From Candidatus Zipacnadia bacterium (lineage in GTDB: Bacteria > Armatimonadota > Zipacnadia > Zipacnadales > UBA5352): a DNA stretch of 38,594 bases. Numbering within the stretch: position 1 is the first letter of the stretch; the number at the start of each line of letters is the position of its first letter. Position numbers and translations under genes: made by a program. Below the pieces are notes generated by a model, which ran no database searches, was not told where the DNA came from, and saw only the letters and a program-made list of their open reading frames with translations. Below are positions 15,790 to 24,762 of the stretch, piece after piece. The DNA lies in NCBI GenBank assembly GCA_029821635.1, contig JALGSW010000018.1, positions 1-38,594 of the forward strand. Direction: 5' to 3'.

Positions 15790-16905
15790 ATGGGGGACGG
15801 CGGCGCGTCACAAACCGAGGCATGGCTGCGGTTCAACGCCAGCGGCCTGTCGCCGAAGCTCCAACTCGCCCTGCTTGAGGCCTTCGGGTCGCCGGAGGCG
15901 ATCTTCGCGGCCACCAACGAGCACCTGCGCGTGGTCGAGGGCATCGCCTCGGCGCACCTCGGGAAGCTGCGGGCTGCCGAGTCCGAGGTGGACGCAGGGG
16001 CAATGCTGGAGCGCCTGGACGAGCTGGGAGCCCGCCTGCTGCCAATCGCGGACGAGGGCTACCCGCCCTTGCTGCGGGAGATCGACGATCCTCCCCCACT
16101 GCTGTTCGTGCGCGGCGCGTTCAGTGACCGGGACGACCTGTCCATCGCGGTCGTGGGAACGCGCAAGCGCAGCCCCTACGGCGAGCAGGTGGCCGGACAG
16201 CTCACGCGTGACCTCATCCGGCGTGGCTTCACGGTGGTGAGTGGCCTCGCGGTGGGGATCGACGCCGACGCGCACCGCGCCACGCTCGATGCGGGCGGGC
16301 GGACCATCGCGGTCACCGCCTGCGGGATCGACGTGAACTACCCGTCCGGCAACTCCGACCTGCGGGAGCGGATCGCCGAGGATGGGGCGGTCATCAGCGA
16401 GCTGGCGATGGGCATGCCGCCCACGCGCGACCGCTTCCCGCAGCGCAACCGGATCATCGCCGGGCTGTCGCTCGGCGCGGTGGTGATCGAGGCTCCGAGC
16501 AAGAGCGGGGCGCTGATCACCGCGCGCCTCGCGGGCGAGTACGGCCGGGGCGTGTTCGCCGTGCCGGGGAACATCACCAGCCCGGTCAGCCGCGGCTGTC
16601 ATGAGCTGCTGCGCGACGGCGCGCTGCTCGTGGAGACCGCCGAGGACATCGTCGAGGGCCTCGGGATTATGCTCGCGGCCGTTCCCGAGCGGGAGCCGGC
16701 CGTCGAGCGTGAGCGCAAGCTCGACGACCTGCCCGCCGATCAGCAGCAGGTTCTGGCGGCGCTGAGCCACCAGCCACGCAACATCGACGACGTCGCGATC
16801 GACTGCGGGCTACCCCTGCCGCAGGTTTCCGCGGCGCTGATGCTGTTGGAAGTCAAAGGTTTCGTCAAGCGCTTCCCTGGGAATCAGTTCGTACGCACAG
16901 TGTAG
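15790..16905 (+). CDS. dprA: DNA-processing protein DprA
   Basis: This 371-aa protein has the full DprA layout. A helical N-terminal SAM-like region (1-75) comes first. A Rossmann-like DprA/Smf domain (~80-300) carries VVGTRKRSPYG, SGLAVGIDADAH, FPQRNRIIAGLS and VIEAPSKSGALITARLA. A C-terminal winged helix (~310-371) ends the protein. DprA loads RecA onto incoming single-stranded DNA during transformation and is also kept by many non-competent bacteria. It lies 75 bp before topA, an arrangement common across bacteria. The ATG at 15790 agrees with the family N-terminus. No other competence genes are in the window. Confidence 0.96.
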   Translation: MGDGGASQTEAWLRFNASGLSPKLQLALLEAFGSPEAIFAATNEHLRVVEGIASAHLGKLRAAESEVDAGAMLERLDELGARLLPIADEGYPPLLREIDDPPPLLFVRGAFSDRDDLSIAVVGTRKRSPYGEQVAGQLTRDLIRRGFTVVSGLAVGIDADAHRATLDAGGRTIAVTACGIDVNYPSGNSDLRERIAEDGAVISELAMGMPPTRDRFPQRNRIIAGLSLGAVVIEAPSKSGALITARLAGEYGRGVFAVPGNITSPVSRGCHELLRDGALLVETAEDIVEGLGIMLAAVPEREPAVERERKLDDLPADQQQVLAALSHQPRNIDDVAIDCGLPLPQVSAALMLLEVKGFVKRFPGNQFVRTV

Positions 16906-16980
16906 CCGCTGCCGGATGGGCCTCGGCGGCGGAAGAGACGATCAATCTGGCGGCAAGCGCCGCATTGCAGGAATGATACC

Positions 16981-19461
16981 GTGGCAGACAAGAAGGCAAT
17001 CATCGTCGAGTCGCCCACAAAGACCCGGACGCTGTCCGGGTTCCTCCCTGAGGAGTACACGCTGCTCGCCTCGATGGGGCATGTACGCGATCTGCCCGAG
17101 GATGAGATGGGTGTGGACCTCGAGGGCGCGTTCGAGCCCACCTACGTGATCTCCGGGAAGCGCGCGATCACCGCGCTCAAGAAGGGCCTCAAGGACGTCG
17201 ATGAGGTCTACCTCGCGACTGACCCGGACCGCGAGGGTGAGGCGATCGCGTGGCACATCATGGACGAGCTGGGGCTGCGCTCAGCGCGGCGGATCCAGTT
17301 CAACGAGATCACGCGCGAGGCGGTGCTGGACGCGCTGGAGCACCCCGGCGAGATCAACATGGACCGCGTGGACGCGCAGCAGGCCCGACGCATCCTCGAC
17401 CGCCTCGTCGGCTACTCCCTCAGCCCGGTGCTGTGGAAGAAGGTCGGCGGCGGGCGCGGCGGCCCGGGCCTCTCGGCCGGACGCGTGCAGTCGGTGGCGC
17501 TGCGACTGATCACCGACCGCGAGCGCGAGCGCGCGGCGTTCGACGCCGAGGAGTGGTGGTCGATCGGCGCGCTGCTGCAGCCCGACGCGGGCGAGCAGTT
17601 CGAGGCCGAGCTCAAGACGATCGACGGCAAGGACGCCGAGCTGTCCGCCGAGGGTGATGTGACGCCGCTGGTGGAGGAACTCGGCGACGCGCAGTACGTC
17701 GTCGCGGCGATCGAGGAGAAGGAGCAGCAGCGCAACCCGCAGCCGCCCTTCATCACCTCGACGCTGCAGCGCGCTGCCTCCAACCGCCTGCGCTTCTCGG
17801 CGCGCAAAACGATGCAGATCGCCCAGCAGCTCTACGAGGGCGTGGAGATGGACGACAGCAGCCACGGGCTCATCACCTATATGCGAACCGACTCGACCAA
17901 CGTGGCCGCGTCGGCGCGCCAGCAGGCCGCGGACTTCATCGAGGGCGAGTGGGGCGGGAAGTACGTCGGCCCCGGCGCGCGCGGCAAGAAGGTCAAGGGC
18001 GCCCAGGAGGCCCACGAGGCGATCCGACCCACCACGGTGCGGCACAGCCCCGAGAGCCTCAAGAGCGTGCTGAGCAAGGATCAGTTCGCGCTCTACGATC
18101 TGATCTGGCGGCGCTTCCTGGCGTCGCAGATGGCCGCCGCTGTGGTCAATCAGACCGGCGTGAACGTCGAGGCCGGGCGCTTCGGCCTGCGCGCGACCGG
18201 CCAGGTCGTCGTCTTCCCCGGCTGGTACGCGGCCATGCCACGCGATGACGAGGACAAGTCGCTCCCCGAACTCACCGAGAGCGAGGAACTCTCGCTGATC
18301 GAACTCAAGCCCGAGCAGCACTTCACGCAGCCGCCGCCGCGCTACACGGAGGCGTCGCTGGTACGCGAGCTTGAGGCGAACGGCGTCGGGCGGCCGAGCA
18401 CCTACGCGGACATCATTGACACGCTCACGCGCCGCCGCTACGTGACCACCGAGAAGCGGCAGTTCGTGCCGACGCCGCTGGGGCTGTCGGTCTGCGACTA
18501 CCTCGTGGACAACTTCCCGGAGATCATGGACATCGAGTTCACCGCGCACATCGAGGAGGACCTCGATACCGTCGAGCGCGGCGAGCGTGACTGGCGCGAG
18601 GTGCTGCGCGAGTTCTACGGGCCCTTCGAGACCGAGATCGAGACCGCGCAGAACGCCGAGCCGCAGGTGCTTGAGGACGCGGTCTGCGAGGAGTGCGGCG
18701 GGAAGATGCTGGTGAAGTACTCGCGCCGCGGCAAGTTCGCGGGCTGCGAGAAGTATCCGGACTGCACCTTCACGATCGACCTGACCGGCGACGTGCTCGA
18801 GCGCCCGGCCGTCGAGGAGACTGATTTCGACTGCCCGGAGTGCGGGAAGAAGCTCATGCTGCGCACAGGCCGCCGCGGGCGGTTCTTCGGCTGCAGCGGC
18901 TACCCGGAGTGCGAGTACACCGCCGATGTAGGCGCCGAGGGCGAGCCGAAGGAACGCTCGCGCCCGATGGAGACCTCCGAGAGCTGCCCGGACTGCGGCG
19001 AGGGGACGCTGCTCGTGCGCGAGGGCCGGCGCGGCAAGTTCCTCGGCTGCTCGAACTACCCGAAGTGCCGCTACACGCGCGACTACGACGACGAGAACGT
19101 AGTTGGCGAGGCCTCCGAGGAGCTCGCGAGCCCCAACGGTGACCTGCCCGAGAGCAACGCGGTGCCGGTGTCCTGCCCGAAGTGCGATGGGCCGATGTCC
19201 GTGCGCAGCGGGAGCCGGGGCAAGTTCCTCGGCTGCCTGGGCTACCCGAACTGCAAGGGCACGCGGCCGATCAGCGACGCGATTGCGGCGGGCTGGGAGC
19301 CGCCCGCGCCCGAGGCGCTCGATGAGGAGTGCCCGGACTGTGGCAAGGGGCTGGTGCTGCGCGAGGGCCGCAAGGGCAAGTTCGTCGGCTGCAGCGCCTA
19401 CCCCAAGTGCAAGTACACGCGTGACTACCAGGCGGACGGGGAGGGCGCGAAGGCTGAGTGA
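16981..19461 (+). CDS. topA: DNA topoisomerase I (type IA)
   Basis: This 826-aa enzyme relaxes negative supercoils. The TOPRIM domain opens with AIIVESPTKT and contains the metal-binding ATDPDREGEA (residues 79-88). The nucleophile is Tyr300 in LITYMRTDST. After ~570 residues of core there are five consecutive C4 zinc-ribbon modules, beginning CEECGGKM, CPECGKKL, CPDCGEGT, CPKCDGPM and CPDCGKGL. Each is followed by a G-(R/K)-F-x-G-C-x-x-(Y)-P-x-C pattern. Escherichia coli has fewer intact metal-binding modules, so this tail is rich. The GTG start has AGGA about eight bases upstream and fits the family N-terminus. The large open frame on the opposite strand is a GC-driven shadow. Confidence 0.98.
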   Translation: MADKKAIIVESPTKTRTLSGFLPEEYTLLASMGHVRDLPEDEMGVDLEGAFEPTYVISGKRAITALKKGLKDVDEVYLATDPDREGEAIAWHIMDELGLRSARRIQFNEITREAVLDALEHPGEINMDRVDAQQARRILDRLVGYSLSPVLWKKVGGGRGGPGLSAGRVQSVALRLITDRERERAAFDAEEWWSIGALLQPDAGEQFEAELKTIDGKDAELSAEGDVTPLVEELGDAQYVVAAIEEKEQQRNPQPPFITSTLQRAASNRLRFSARKTMQIAQQLYEGVEMDDSSHGLITYMRTDSTNVAASARQQAADFIEGEWGGKYVGPGARGKKVKGAQEAHEAIRPTTVRHSPESLKSVLSKDQFALYDLIWRRFLASQMAAAVVNQTGVNVEAGRFGLRATGQVVVFPGWYAAMPRDDEDKSLPELTESEELSLIELKPEQHFTQPPPRYTEASLVRELEANGVGRPSTYADIIDTLTRRRYVTTEKRQFVPTPLGLSVCDYLVDNFPEIMDIEFTAHIEEDLDTVERGERDWREVLREFYGPFETEIETAQNAEPQVLEDAVCEECGGKMLVKYSRRGKFAGCEKYPDCTFTIDLTGDVLERPAVEETDFDCPECGKKLMLRTGRRGRFFGCSGYPECEYTADVGAEGEPKERSRPMETSESCPDCGEGTLLVREGRRGKFLGCSNYPKCRYTRDYDDENVVGEASEELASPNGDLPESNAVPVSCPKCDGPMSVRSGSRGKFLGCLGYPNCKGTRPISDAIAAGWEPPAPEALDEECPDCGKGLVLREGRKGKFVGCSAYPKCKYTRDYQADGEGAKAE

Positions 19462-19486
19462 GGCGCGAGCCGATCGGTCGGGGGCA

Positions 19487-21832
19487 GTGCCCGCGGGCAT
19501 TCTCGCGGGCGTCTTCCTCGTGGCCCTCGCCGGACTGATCTTCGAGGTGGCGCTCACCCGTGCCTTCAGCGTCCTGCTGCGCTATCACTTCGTCTTCCTG
19601 GCGATCTCGATGGCCACCTGCGGCCTGGGCGTCGGGGGTCTCGTGGACTTCCTCCTGTTGCGCCGGCGCGCGACCGATGACAGCACGATCCTCAGCCTCC
19701 TCGCCGCCGCCGCCTCTGTGACCTTCGCCGGCGCGGTCGCGCTGCTCTTCTCCGACCCGATGGCCGTGCACCTGACCTCACTTGCGTTCGTCGGCGGCGT
19801 GTGCATCGTGCCCTTCATCTGCAGCGGCGCGTTCCTCAGCCACGCCTTCGCCCGCTGGTCGCACCAGGGCGGGCGCATGTACTTCTTCGACCTCACCGGC
19901 GCGGCGCTCGGAAGCTGCGCGGTCATCATCGCCCTGCAGCTCCTCGGCGCAACCGGTGTCCCCTTCCTGTGCGCGGCGCTCGCGGGGATCGCGGCCATCG
20001 TCGTCGCCCGGCGGACCGCCTTGCGGGCGCTCGGAGCAGTGCTGGCGGTCGGCGCGCTCGTGGCGGTGGGTAGCAGCGCCACCAGGCCCCTGATCGACCT
20101 CCCGCACGTGCCGCCCGAGGCCGGGGACGTCGCCAAACCCCTCTACAAGGAGCTTGGCGACCCGAACATCGAGGCGAAGATCGTCTACACCGAGTGGAAC
20201 GCGTTCGCGCGCACCGACGTGGTGGCCTACGCGCGCCCTGATGGCACGTGGGTGGACACCGACGACCTGTTCGTCTACACCGACGGCGAGGTCCCGACGA
20301 ACCTCATCCACTTCCAGGGCGACCTGCAGGAGATCGCCCAGCGTTACCGCGGCTTCATCGGCTTCTTCCCGTTCGTGACGAACCGCCCCGACCGCGTGCT
20401 GCTGATCGGTCCCGGCGCGGGCCTCGACGTGCTGCTGGCACTGGCCGTCGGCGCGCGCGAGATCGAGGGTGCCGAGCTGAACCCCTCGATGCTGCCGATC
20501 GTGCGGCGCTACCGCGACTTCGCCGGGCCGCTCTACGACTACGCCAACGTCAACGTGGCGGTGGCCGAGGGGCGCAGCTACGTCCGGCGCTCGGACAAGA
20601 AGTACGATCTGATCTACATGGCGCTCACGAAGAGCGCGACCACCGCCTCGAGCAGCCTCGCGCTGGTGGAGAGCTACGTACACACCGTCGAGGGCTTCGA
20701 GGACTACCTCGCACACCTGACCGACAATGGTCAGGTCGCGATCATCTGCCAGCACCCGCTGGTGCAGGCGCGACTGGCGCTCACCGGTCTCGCGGCGCTT
20801 GAGCGCGAAGGTCTCTCACACGAGGAGGCGCTCAAGCACCTCGCGATGATCAGCGTCCCGAGCCGATTCTACGTCTTTGGCCCCTACCGCCACCTCGTGG
20901 TCATCTCGCGCGCGCCCATCACCGCGCAGCGTTCGGCCGATCTCGCCCGCGAGGCCATCGCTGTGGGTCTCGAGCCGGTCTTCCTCCCCGGCGCCTACGA
21001 GGTCCCGCCCTACGGCTGGCTCACGCAGACCGGCAGCATCGAGGAGTTCGCGACGCAGTTCGACCAGTGGTGGGCGAGCGGGCAGGTGGACGTGGCGCCC
21101 GCGGTGGACGACCGCCCGTTCGTCATCGACTTCCACCCCGGCATTCCGGCGCAGATGTCCGGCTTCGTCTGGGTCATCGCGCTGATCGTGCTCGCGTTCT
21201 CCGTGGGGACGATCTCTCTCCTGACGCGCTCGGGCGCGGGCACGGTCGGCACCCTCAGCGGCACGGTCGTCTACTTCGCGCTGCTGGGCGCGGGGTACAT
21301 GCTCGTCGAGGTCTGCCTCGCGCAGAAGCTGATCCTTTACCTCGGCTATCCGGCGCTGACGCTGTCCGTGATCCTGTTCTCGCTGCTGGTCGGCAGCGGC
21401 GCGGGGAGCCTGTTCAGTCAGAGCTGGCCGGAGAGCGCGATGCTGAGGCGCTCGGCGCTGGCAGCGCTGGCTGCCTGTGGCGGCGTGATCGTACTGGTGC
21501 TGGTGCTGTCGCCGCTGCTGGACGCGACGCTTGGCTGGTCGATCGGCCTGCGCGCGGCGGTGACGATGGCGCTGCTCGTGCCGCTTGGCTTCGCGATGGG
21601 CATCCCGTTCCCGACGGGTCTGCGCGAGGTCGGGCGCTGGAAGGGCGACATCGTCCCGTGGGCGTGGGGCATCAACGGCGTGGTCTCCGTCCTTGGCTCG
21701 GTGAGCGCGATGCTCGCCGGCAAGCTCTGGGGCTTCCAGACCGTGCTGCTCGGGGGAGCGGCGGTCTACGCGTTGGTCTTCGCCATCACATCGATCGCCC
21801 AGGCGCGACCGCACTGGCTGGGAAGGTCCTGA
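19487..21832 (+). CDS. Polytopic membrane protein with spermidine-synthase-like domain
   Basis: The start is placed at the GTG at 19487, 25 bp after topA and behind a G-rich tract; this gives 781 aa. The open frame reaches back into topA, but that part is a shadow. About six hydrophobic segments lie in the first 200 residues. A cytosolic SAM-methyltransferase/spermidine-synthase fold follows (about residues 300-430), with LLIGPGAGLDVLLAL, GAELNPSML, VAEGRSYVRRS and YDLIYMAL. Seven or so more membrane segments follow from about residue 560. Proteins of this build are widespread, often annotated as fused MFS/spermidine synthase. Whether they make polyamines is not established. No speD or speE partner is nearby. 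Confidence 0.85.
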   Translation: MPAGILAGVFLVALAGLIFEVALTRAFSVLLRYHFVFLAISMATCGLGVGGLVDFLLLRRRATDDSTILSLLAAAASVTFAGAVALLFSDPMAVHLTSLAFVGGVCIVPFICSGAFLSHAFARWSHQGGRMYFFDLTGAALGSCAVIIALQLLGATGVPFLCAALAGIAAIVVARRTALRALGAVLAVGALVAVGSSATRPLIDLPHVPPEAGDVAKPLYKELGDPNIEAKIVYTEWNAFARTDVVAYARPDGTWVDTDDLFVYTDGEVPTNLIHFQGDLQEIAQRYRGFIGFFPFVTNRPDRVLLIGPGAGLDVLLALAVGAREIEGAELNPSMLPIVRRYRDFAGPLYDYANVNVAVAEGRSYVRRSDKKYDLIYMALTKSATTASSSLALVESYVHTVEGFEDYLAHLTDNGQVAIICQHPLVQARLALTGLAALEREGLSHEEALKHLAMISVPSRFYVFGPYRHLVVISRAPITAQRSADLAREAIAVGLEPVFLPGAYEVPPYGWLTQTGSIEEFATQFDQWWASGQVDVAPAVDDRPFVIDFHPGIPAQMSGFVWVIALIVLAFSVGTISLLTRSGAGTVGTLSGTVVYFALLGAGYMLVEVCLAQKLILYLGYPALTLSVILFSLLVGSGAGSLFSQSWPESAMLRRSALAALAACGGVIVLVLVLSPLLDATLGWSIGLRAAVTMALLVPLGFAMGIPFPTGLREVGRWKGDIVPWAWGINGVVSVLGSVSAMLAGKLWGFQTVLLGGAAVYALVFAITSIAQARPHWLGRS

Positions 21833-21871
21833 CTCTCTGAGCGCCGAAGTCTTCCCCGGAGAGCACCTCGG

Positions 21872-21901
21872 CGGGGGCTCATCTTCCCCCGACCGTCTTT
21901 T
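21872..21901 (+). terminator. Possible weak intrinsic terminator
   Basis: CGGGGG (21872-21877) and CCCCCG (21886-21891) can form a 6-bp stem with an 8-nt loop. After a 4-nt spacer comes TCTTTTC. It sits between the membrane protein gene and the next ORF. The stem is short, so the call is tentative. Confidence 0.4.
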
Positions 21902-21944
21902 CATAGCGCGCGTGTGCGCGCACTCTATCAGAAGGAACTCTGTC

Positions 21945-22526
21945 ATGGCCCGAACCACGAGGCTCGAACTGCGCAACGAACGCACCCGGCAGGTGATTGA
22001 CCGGGTCAACCAGGAGATCGAACGCTGGGTGATGGCGCAACTCGCTGAGCTGAGCTCGACGCATCGCACCCGCGCCGCCGCCGAGCACGCGTACGAGAAG
22101 GTCATCTGCGGGCGCAGGCTGCTCGTACTGCCCAAGCACAACGGGGAGGAGCGCTTCTTCCTGCGCCTGATGCTCATGTACACGATCGCGCTGCGGCCGG
22201 GGCTGCAGGCGAAGGCGAACGAGGTGGCCGAGTACCTCTCCACCAACTACGCCTACGAGTGGGTGCAGTCGCGCGTCTCGCGCCTCGCCGTCGCACGGGC
22301 GCGGGACATGATCCTCTCATCGGCGGAGTCCGAGTTCGGTGAGACGCCGATGGCGGGGCCACTGGGCTTTGTCTACCAGCACAACGAGATGCTCAATGTC
22401 CGCAACGTGTCCGACTACGGGGAGTGCTACATGCGCGCCGCGAACCTCGTGCGCGAGCGCAACTTCCTCAACGTGGACCAGCCGTGGCGGGAGAAACTCG
22501 GTCTGCACACGCTGCACATGACCTGA
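21945..22526 (+). CDS. Unrecognised 193-aa protein
   Basis: The ATG at 21945 has GAAGGA eight bases upstream; a longer GTG form from 21912 lacks such a site. The product is soluble and mostly helical. It has a basic, charged N-terminus (RTTRLELRNERTRQ), a central region with KVICGRRLLVLPKHNGEER, and a helical stretch around RLMLMYTIALRPGLQAKANE. The C-terminal motif is FLNVDQPWREKLGLHTLHMT. The central region (VAEYLSTNYAYEWVQSRVSRL) superficially resembles a winged-helix or HTH arrangement, but I cannot name a family. There is no signal peptide or membrane segment. It stands between a possible terminator and the convergent isomerase gene, so it is probably expressed on its own. Confidence 0.8.
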   Translation: MARTTRLELRNERTRQVIDRVNQEIERWVMAQLAELSSTHRTRAAAEHAYEKVICGRRLLVLPKHNGEERFFLRLMLMYTIALRPGLQAKANEVAEYLSTNYAYEWVQSRVSRLAVARARDMILSSAESEFGETPMAGPLGFVYQHNEMLNVRNVSDYGECYMRAANLVRERNFLNVDQPWREKLGLHTLHMT

Positions 22527-22545
22527 GCCCGCCATCGGGCGCGCC

Positions 22546-23436
22546 TCACTCGGCCGCCGCCCGGATCGCGCGCATGGCGACCTCGCGGCTCCTGCCCAGC
22601 GCCGCCTGAGCCTGCGCCTCCTCCAGCTCGAACGAGACCAGCCCGGCGTAGTCGCGCGCCATCAGCAGCCTGAAGAACGCCGCGTAGTCGATGATCCCGG
22701 TGCCGGCCTCGCGGTGATCGCGCACGCCCTCCGCCTGCACGTCGTGCAGATGCACGTGGTAGATCCTGTCCCCCAGCGACCGCACATGCCGCGCCAGCAG
22801 CTCGTTGTACGCCGACGCGATCGCCTCCGGCGCGCGCTGCGCCTCGCTCAGCAGCCCGCGCAGATGGCCGACGTCCACGTTCGCTCCCACCGCCGGGTGG
22901 TCGATCTCACCGACCAACCCCGCGAACACCTCGATCTCCATCGGGTAGCCCGTCTCGATCGTGACCGTCACGCCCGCATCGGCCGCCACCTCGCCCAGCT
23001 CGCGGTAGAAGCTGAGCACCTCAGGCCGGAACTCCTCCAGTACGTGCCCCATCCTCGGGATGACGTGCGTGGTGACCGTCTCCGCGCCGATAGCCCCTGC
23101 GACGGTGAGCGTCCGCCGGAGCTGCTCGCGCGCCGCCTCCCTCACGGTCGGGTTCGGCGAGAAGGGCATGACATCCCAGAACGGTGCGTGCACCGCGACG
23201 TGCTCGAAAGGCTCGACGCTCGCTGCCAGGCGCTCCATCTCCTCCGGCGACAGGCAGTCGAAGAAGCGTCCGGCGAGGTCGCCGGCGGTGTGCCGGTAGC
23301 CGTCGAAGGCCAGCAGCTCCGCGCAGCGGAAGCCGAGGTCGAAGCCGGCGCCGAGTGCCTCGTCGAGGTCGAAGCCGGGGAGTGAGGCAGTGTTGAAGCA
23401 CAGGCGGCCGATCAGGTGATCAGGGGAGGTCGGCAT
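22546..23436 (-). CDS. Sugar phosphate isomerase/epimerase family protein (xylose isomerase-like TIM barrel)
   Basis: This 296-aa protein matches the AP-endonuclease-2/xylose-isomerase-like TIM barrel. It shows FNTASLPGFDLDEAL at the first strand, VAVHAPFWD, TVTIETGYPMEIEV, VGANVDVGHLRG and a metal-site strand IYHVHLHDVQ. His and Glu/Asp residues at strand ends (ET, DVGH, HLHD) fit the usual divalent-metal site. Members isomerise or epimerise small sugars and inositol derivatives; the substrate is not predictable. It is the last gene of the minus-strand operon led by holB, 24 bp after the hydrolase gene. It converges with the orphan 193-aa gene. Confidence 0.87.
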   Translation of the reverse strand: MPTSPDHLIGRLCFNTASLPGFDLDEALGAGFDLGFRCAELLAFDGYRHTAGDLAGRFFDCLSPEEMERLAASVEPFEHVAVHAPFWDVMPFSPNPTVREAAREQLRRTLTVAGAIGAETVTTHVIPRMGHVLEEFRPEVLSFYRELGEVAADAGVTVTIETGYPMEIEVFAGLVGEIDHPAVGANVDVGHLRGLLSEAQRAPEAIASAYNELLARHVRSLGDRIYHVHLHDVQAEGVRDHREAGTGIIDYAAFFRLLMARDYAGLVSFELEEAQAQAALGRSREVAMRAIRAAAE

Positions 23437-23460
23437 GGTCGCTGGGATGCTCCCGGCGCG

Positions 23461-24225
23461 TCAGAGTCGCTCCGCAAGCCAGCCGCGCGTGAGGCCGATG
23501 ACCTCGTGCTCCAGCGCGACCGTGGAGAAGGTGTGATCGGCGTCCTCGATGGCGCGCAGCCGCGCGTCACCGGAGGGGATCGCTGCCATGTAGTGGTGCG
23601 CGTGGTCGAGCGGCACGGCCTGGTCGTTGGTCCCATGCACGACGAGGACCGGGCCGGCGTGGCCCGCGATCTCCTCGAGGGGCTTGATGCGTGCACAGTC
23701 GAGCAGGAAGCCCGCGCCGATCTCATGCGCACCGTGCTCGTAGTAGCCGCGCGGGTCGAACTGCCCTTCATCGGTGGGCATCTGCCAGCGCTCGCGCACG
23801 AGTTCGGCCATCTCCGCAACCGCCGACCATAGCACCAGCGCGCGCACGTCCCCGTCGCGCCCGGCCGCGCAGGCGGCGACGAGGCCACCGAGGCTCAGCC
23901 CCAGCAGACCGACGCGCTCGGCGTCCACCGTCGGCTCGGCTCGCAGCGCGCGGAGCGCCGTCAGCGCGTCCTCGATCTCGCTGCCGATCGTCATGTCGCG
24001 GAAGCGACCGTCGCTCTCGCCCGAGCCGCGGAAGTCGAAGCGCAGCACGTTCCAGCCCGCCTCGCAGAACGCCCGGGCGGCCTTCACAAAGAGGAAGTGC
24101 GCCTCGATCCTGTGGCCGGTGAAGCCGTGGCACAGGACGAGCCCAGGCGCGGGCGTGACCTCGGGGACATGAATGCCGGCGGCTATGCGCTCGCCGTCCG
24201 TGCGAAGCTCGCGGAACTGCTCCAT
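23461..24225 (-). CDS. Alpha/beta hydrolase
   Basis: The start is placed at the ATG at 24225, which has GGAGG eight bases upstream; a GTG at 24240 would put that site inside the gene. The protein is 254 aa. It shows the serine hydrolase fold: LVLCHGFTGHR oxyanion region, RFDFRGSGES, nucleophile elbow GLSLGG (Ser111), Asp201 in VHGTNDQAVP and His231 in DADHTF. The family includes esterases, lipases and peptidases related to serine aminopeptidase S33. No signal peptide is present. It follows the small membrane protein gene by 16 bp, so the two are probably co-transcribed. The substrate is unknown. Confidence 0.9.
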   Translation of the reverse strand: MEQFRELRTDGERIAAGIHVPEVTPAPGLVLCHGFTGHRIEAHFLFVKAARAFCEAGWNVLRFDFRGSGESDGRFRDMTIGSEIEDALTALRALRAEPTVDAERVGLLGLSLGGLVAACAAGRDGDVRALVLWSAVAEMAELVRERWQMPTDEGQFDPRGYYEHGAHEIGAGFLLDCARIKPLEEIAGHAGPVLVVHGTNDQAVPLDHAHHYMAAIPSGDARLRAIEDADHTFSTVALEHEVIGLTRGWLAERL

Positions 24226-24241
24226 CGTGGCTGCCTCCACG

Positions 24242-24733
24242 TCAGTCCATCAGATCATTCGCGTTGCTCGGCGCGGGCGGCTCGTCGTCCTCGTCGCGCT
24301 GCAACTCCGCTATCTCCTCCTCCAGCTCCACCCGCAGGGCCTCGCGGTCGGCCCGGCGCATCGTGCCGATCGCGGCGCCAACGGCGCAGAGGGCGACACC
24401 CATCATCAGCGGCACCCGCATCTCGGGAGTACCGATCTCGTAGAGGTGGAAGAAGAGTTCGAGGATGGACCATGAGACGAGCGAACCGAGCGCGGCGGCG
24501 GCCATCCCGCGCTTGCCCTGACGCCGCCCCATCGCGTTGCCGATCGCGAGTGCCAGCAGCCCGTAGAGGACTGTGACGACCCAGAATCCCGCCGTGATCA
24601 TGTCCATGTCCACGGTCATGCCCGCGAACATGCCCAGCGTCACCACCCAGCCGCCGAAGCTGGCGGCGGCGAGCAGCGCGAAGGTCACCTGTAGCGTTCC
24701 CCGGATCAGCGCAATCGTCCGCGGCGAGACCAT
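24242..24733 (-). CDS. Small four-helix membrane protein with acidic coiled-coil tail
   Basis: The open frame extends upstream, but the ATG at 24733 begins the membrane domain and is preferred (163 aa); GAGGAGTGATG lies about 12 nt before it. Four hydrophobic segments can be placed near residues 7-36, 46-66, 78-100 and 108-126. The last ~35 residues are a charged coiled coil (LRVELEEEIAELQRDE) with an acidic end. No family was recognised. It sits in the operon between holB and the alpha/beta hydrolase with short gaps on both sides. A link to either function is not evident. Confidence 0.72.
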   Translation of the reverse strand: MVSPRTIALIRGTLQVTFALLAAASFGGWVVTLGMFAGMTVDMDMITAGFWVVTVLYGLLALAIGNAMGRRQGKRGMAAAALGSLVSWSILELFFHLYEIGTPEMRVPLMMGVALCAVGAAIGTMRRADREALRVELEEEIAELQRDEDDEPPAPSNANDLMD

Positions 24734-24762
24734 CTGTGCATCATCACTCCTCGGGCCGGTCC

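Noticed and set aside
17281-19557. 758-codon open frame opposite topA
   Set aside because: It is antisense to an unmistakable topA, and its Ala/Arg/Leu-rich sequence has no motif. It is a shadow of GC-rich codon usage.
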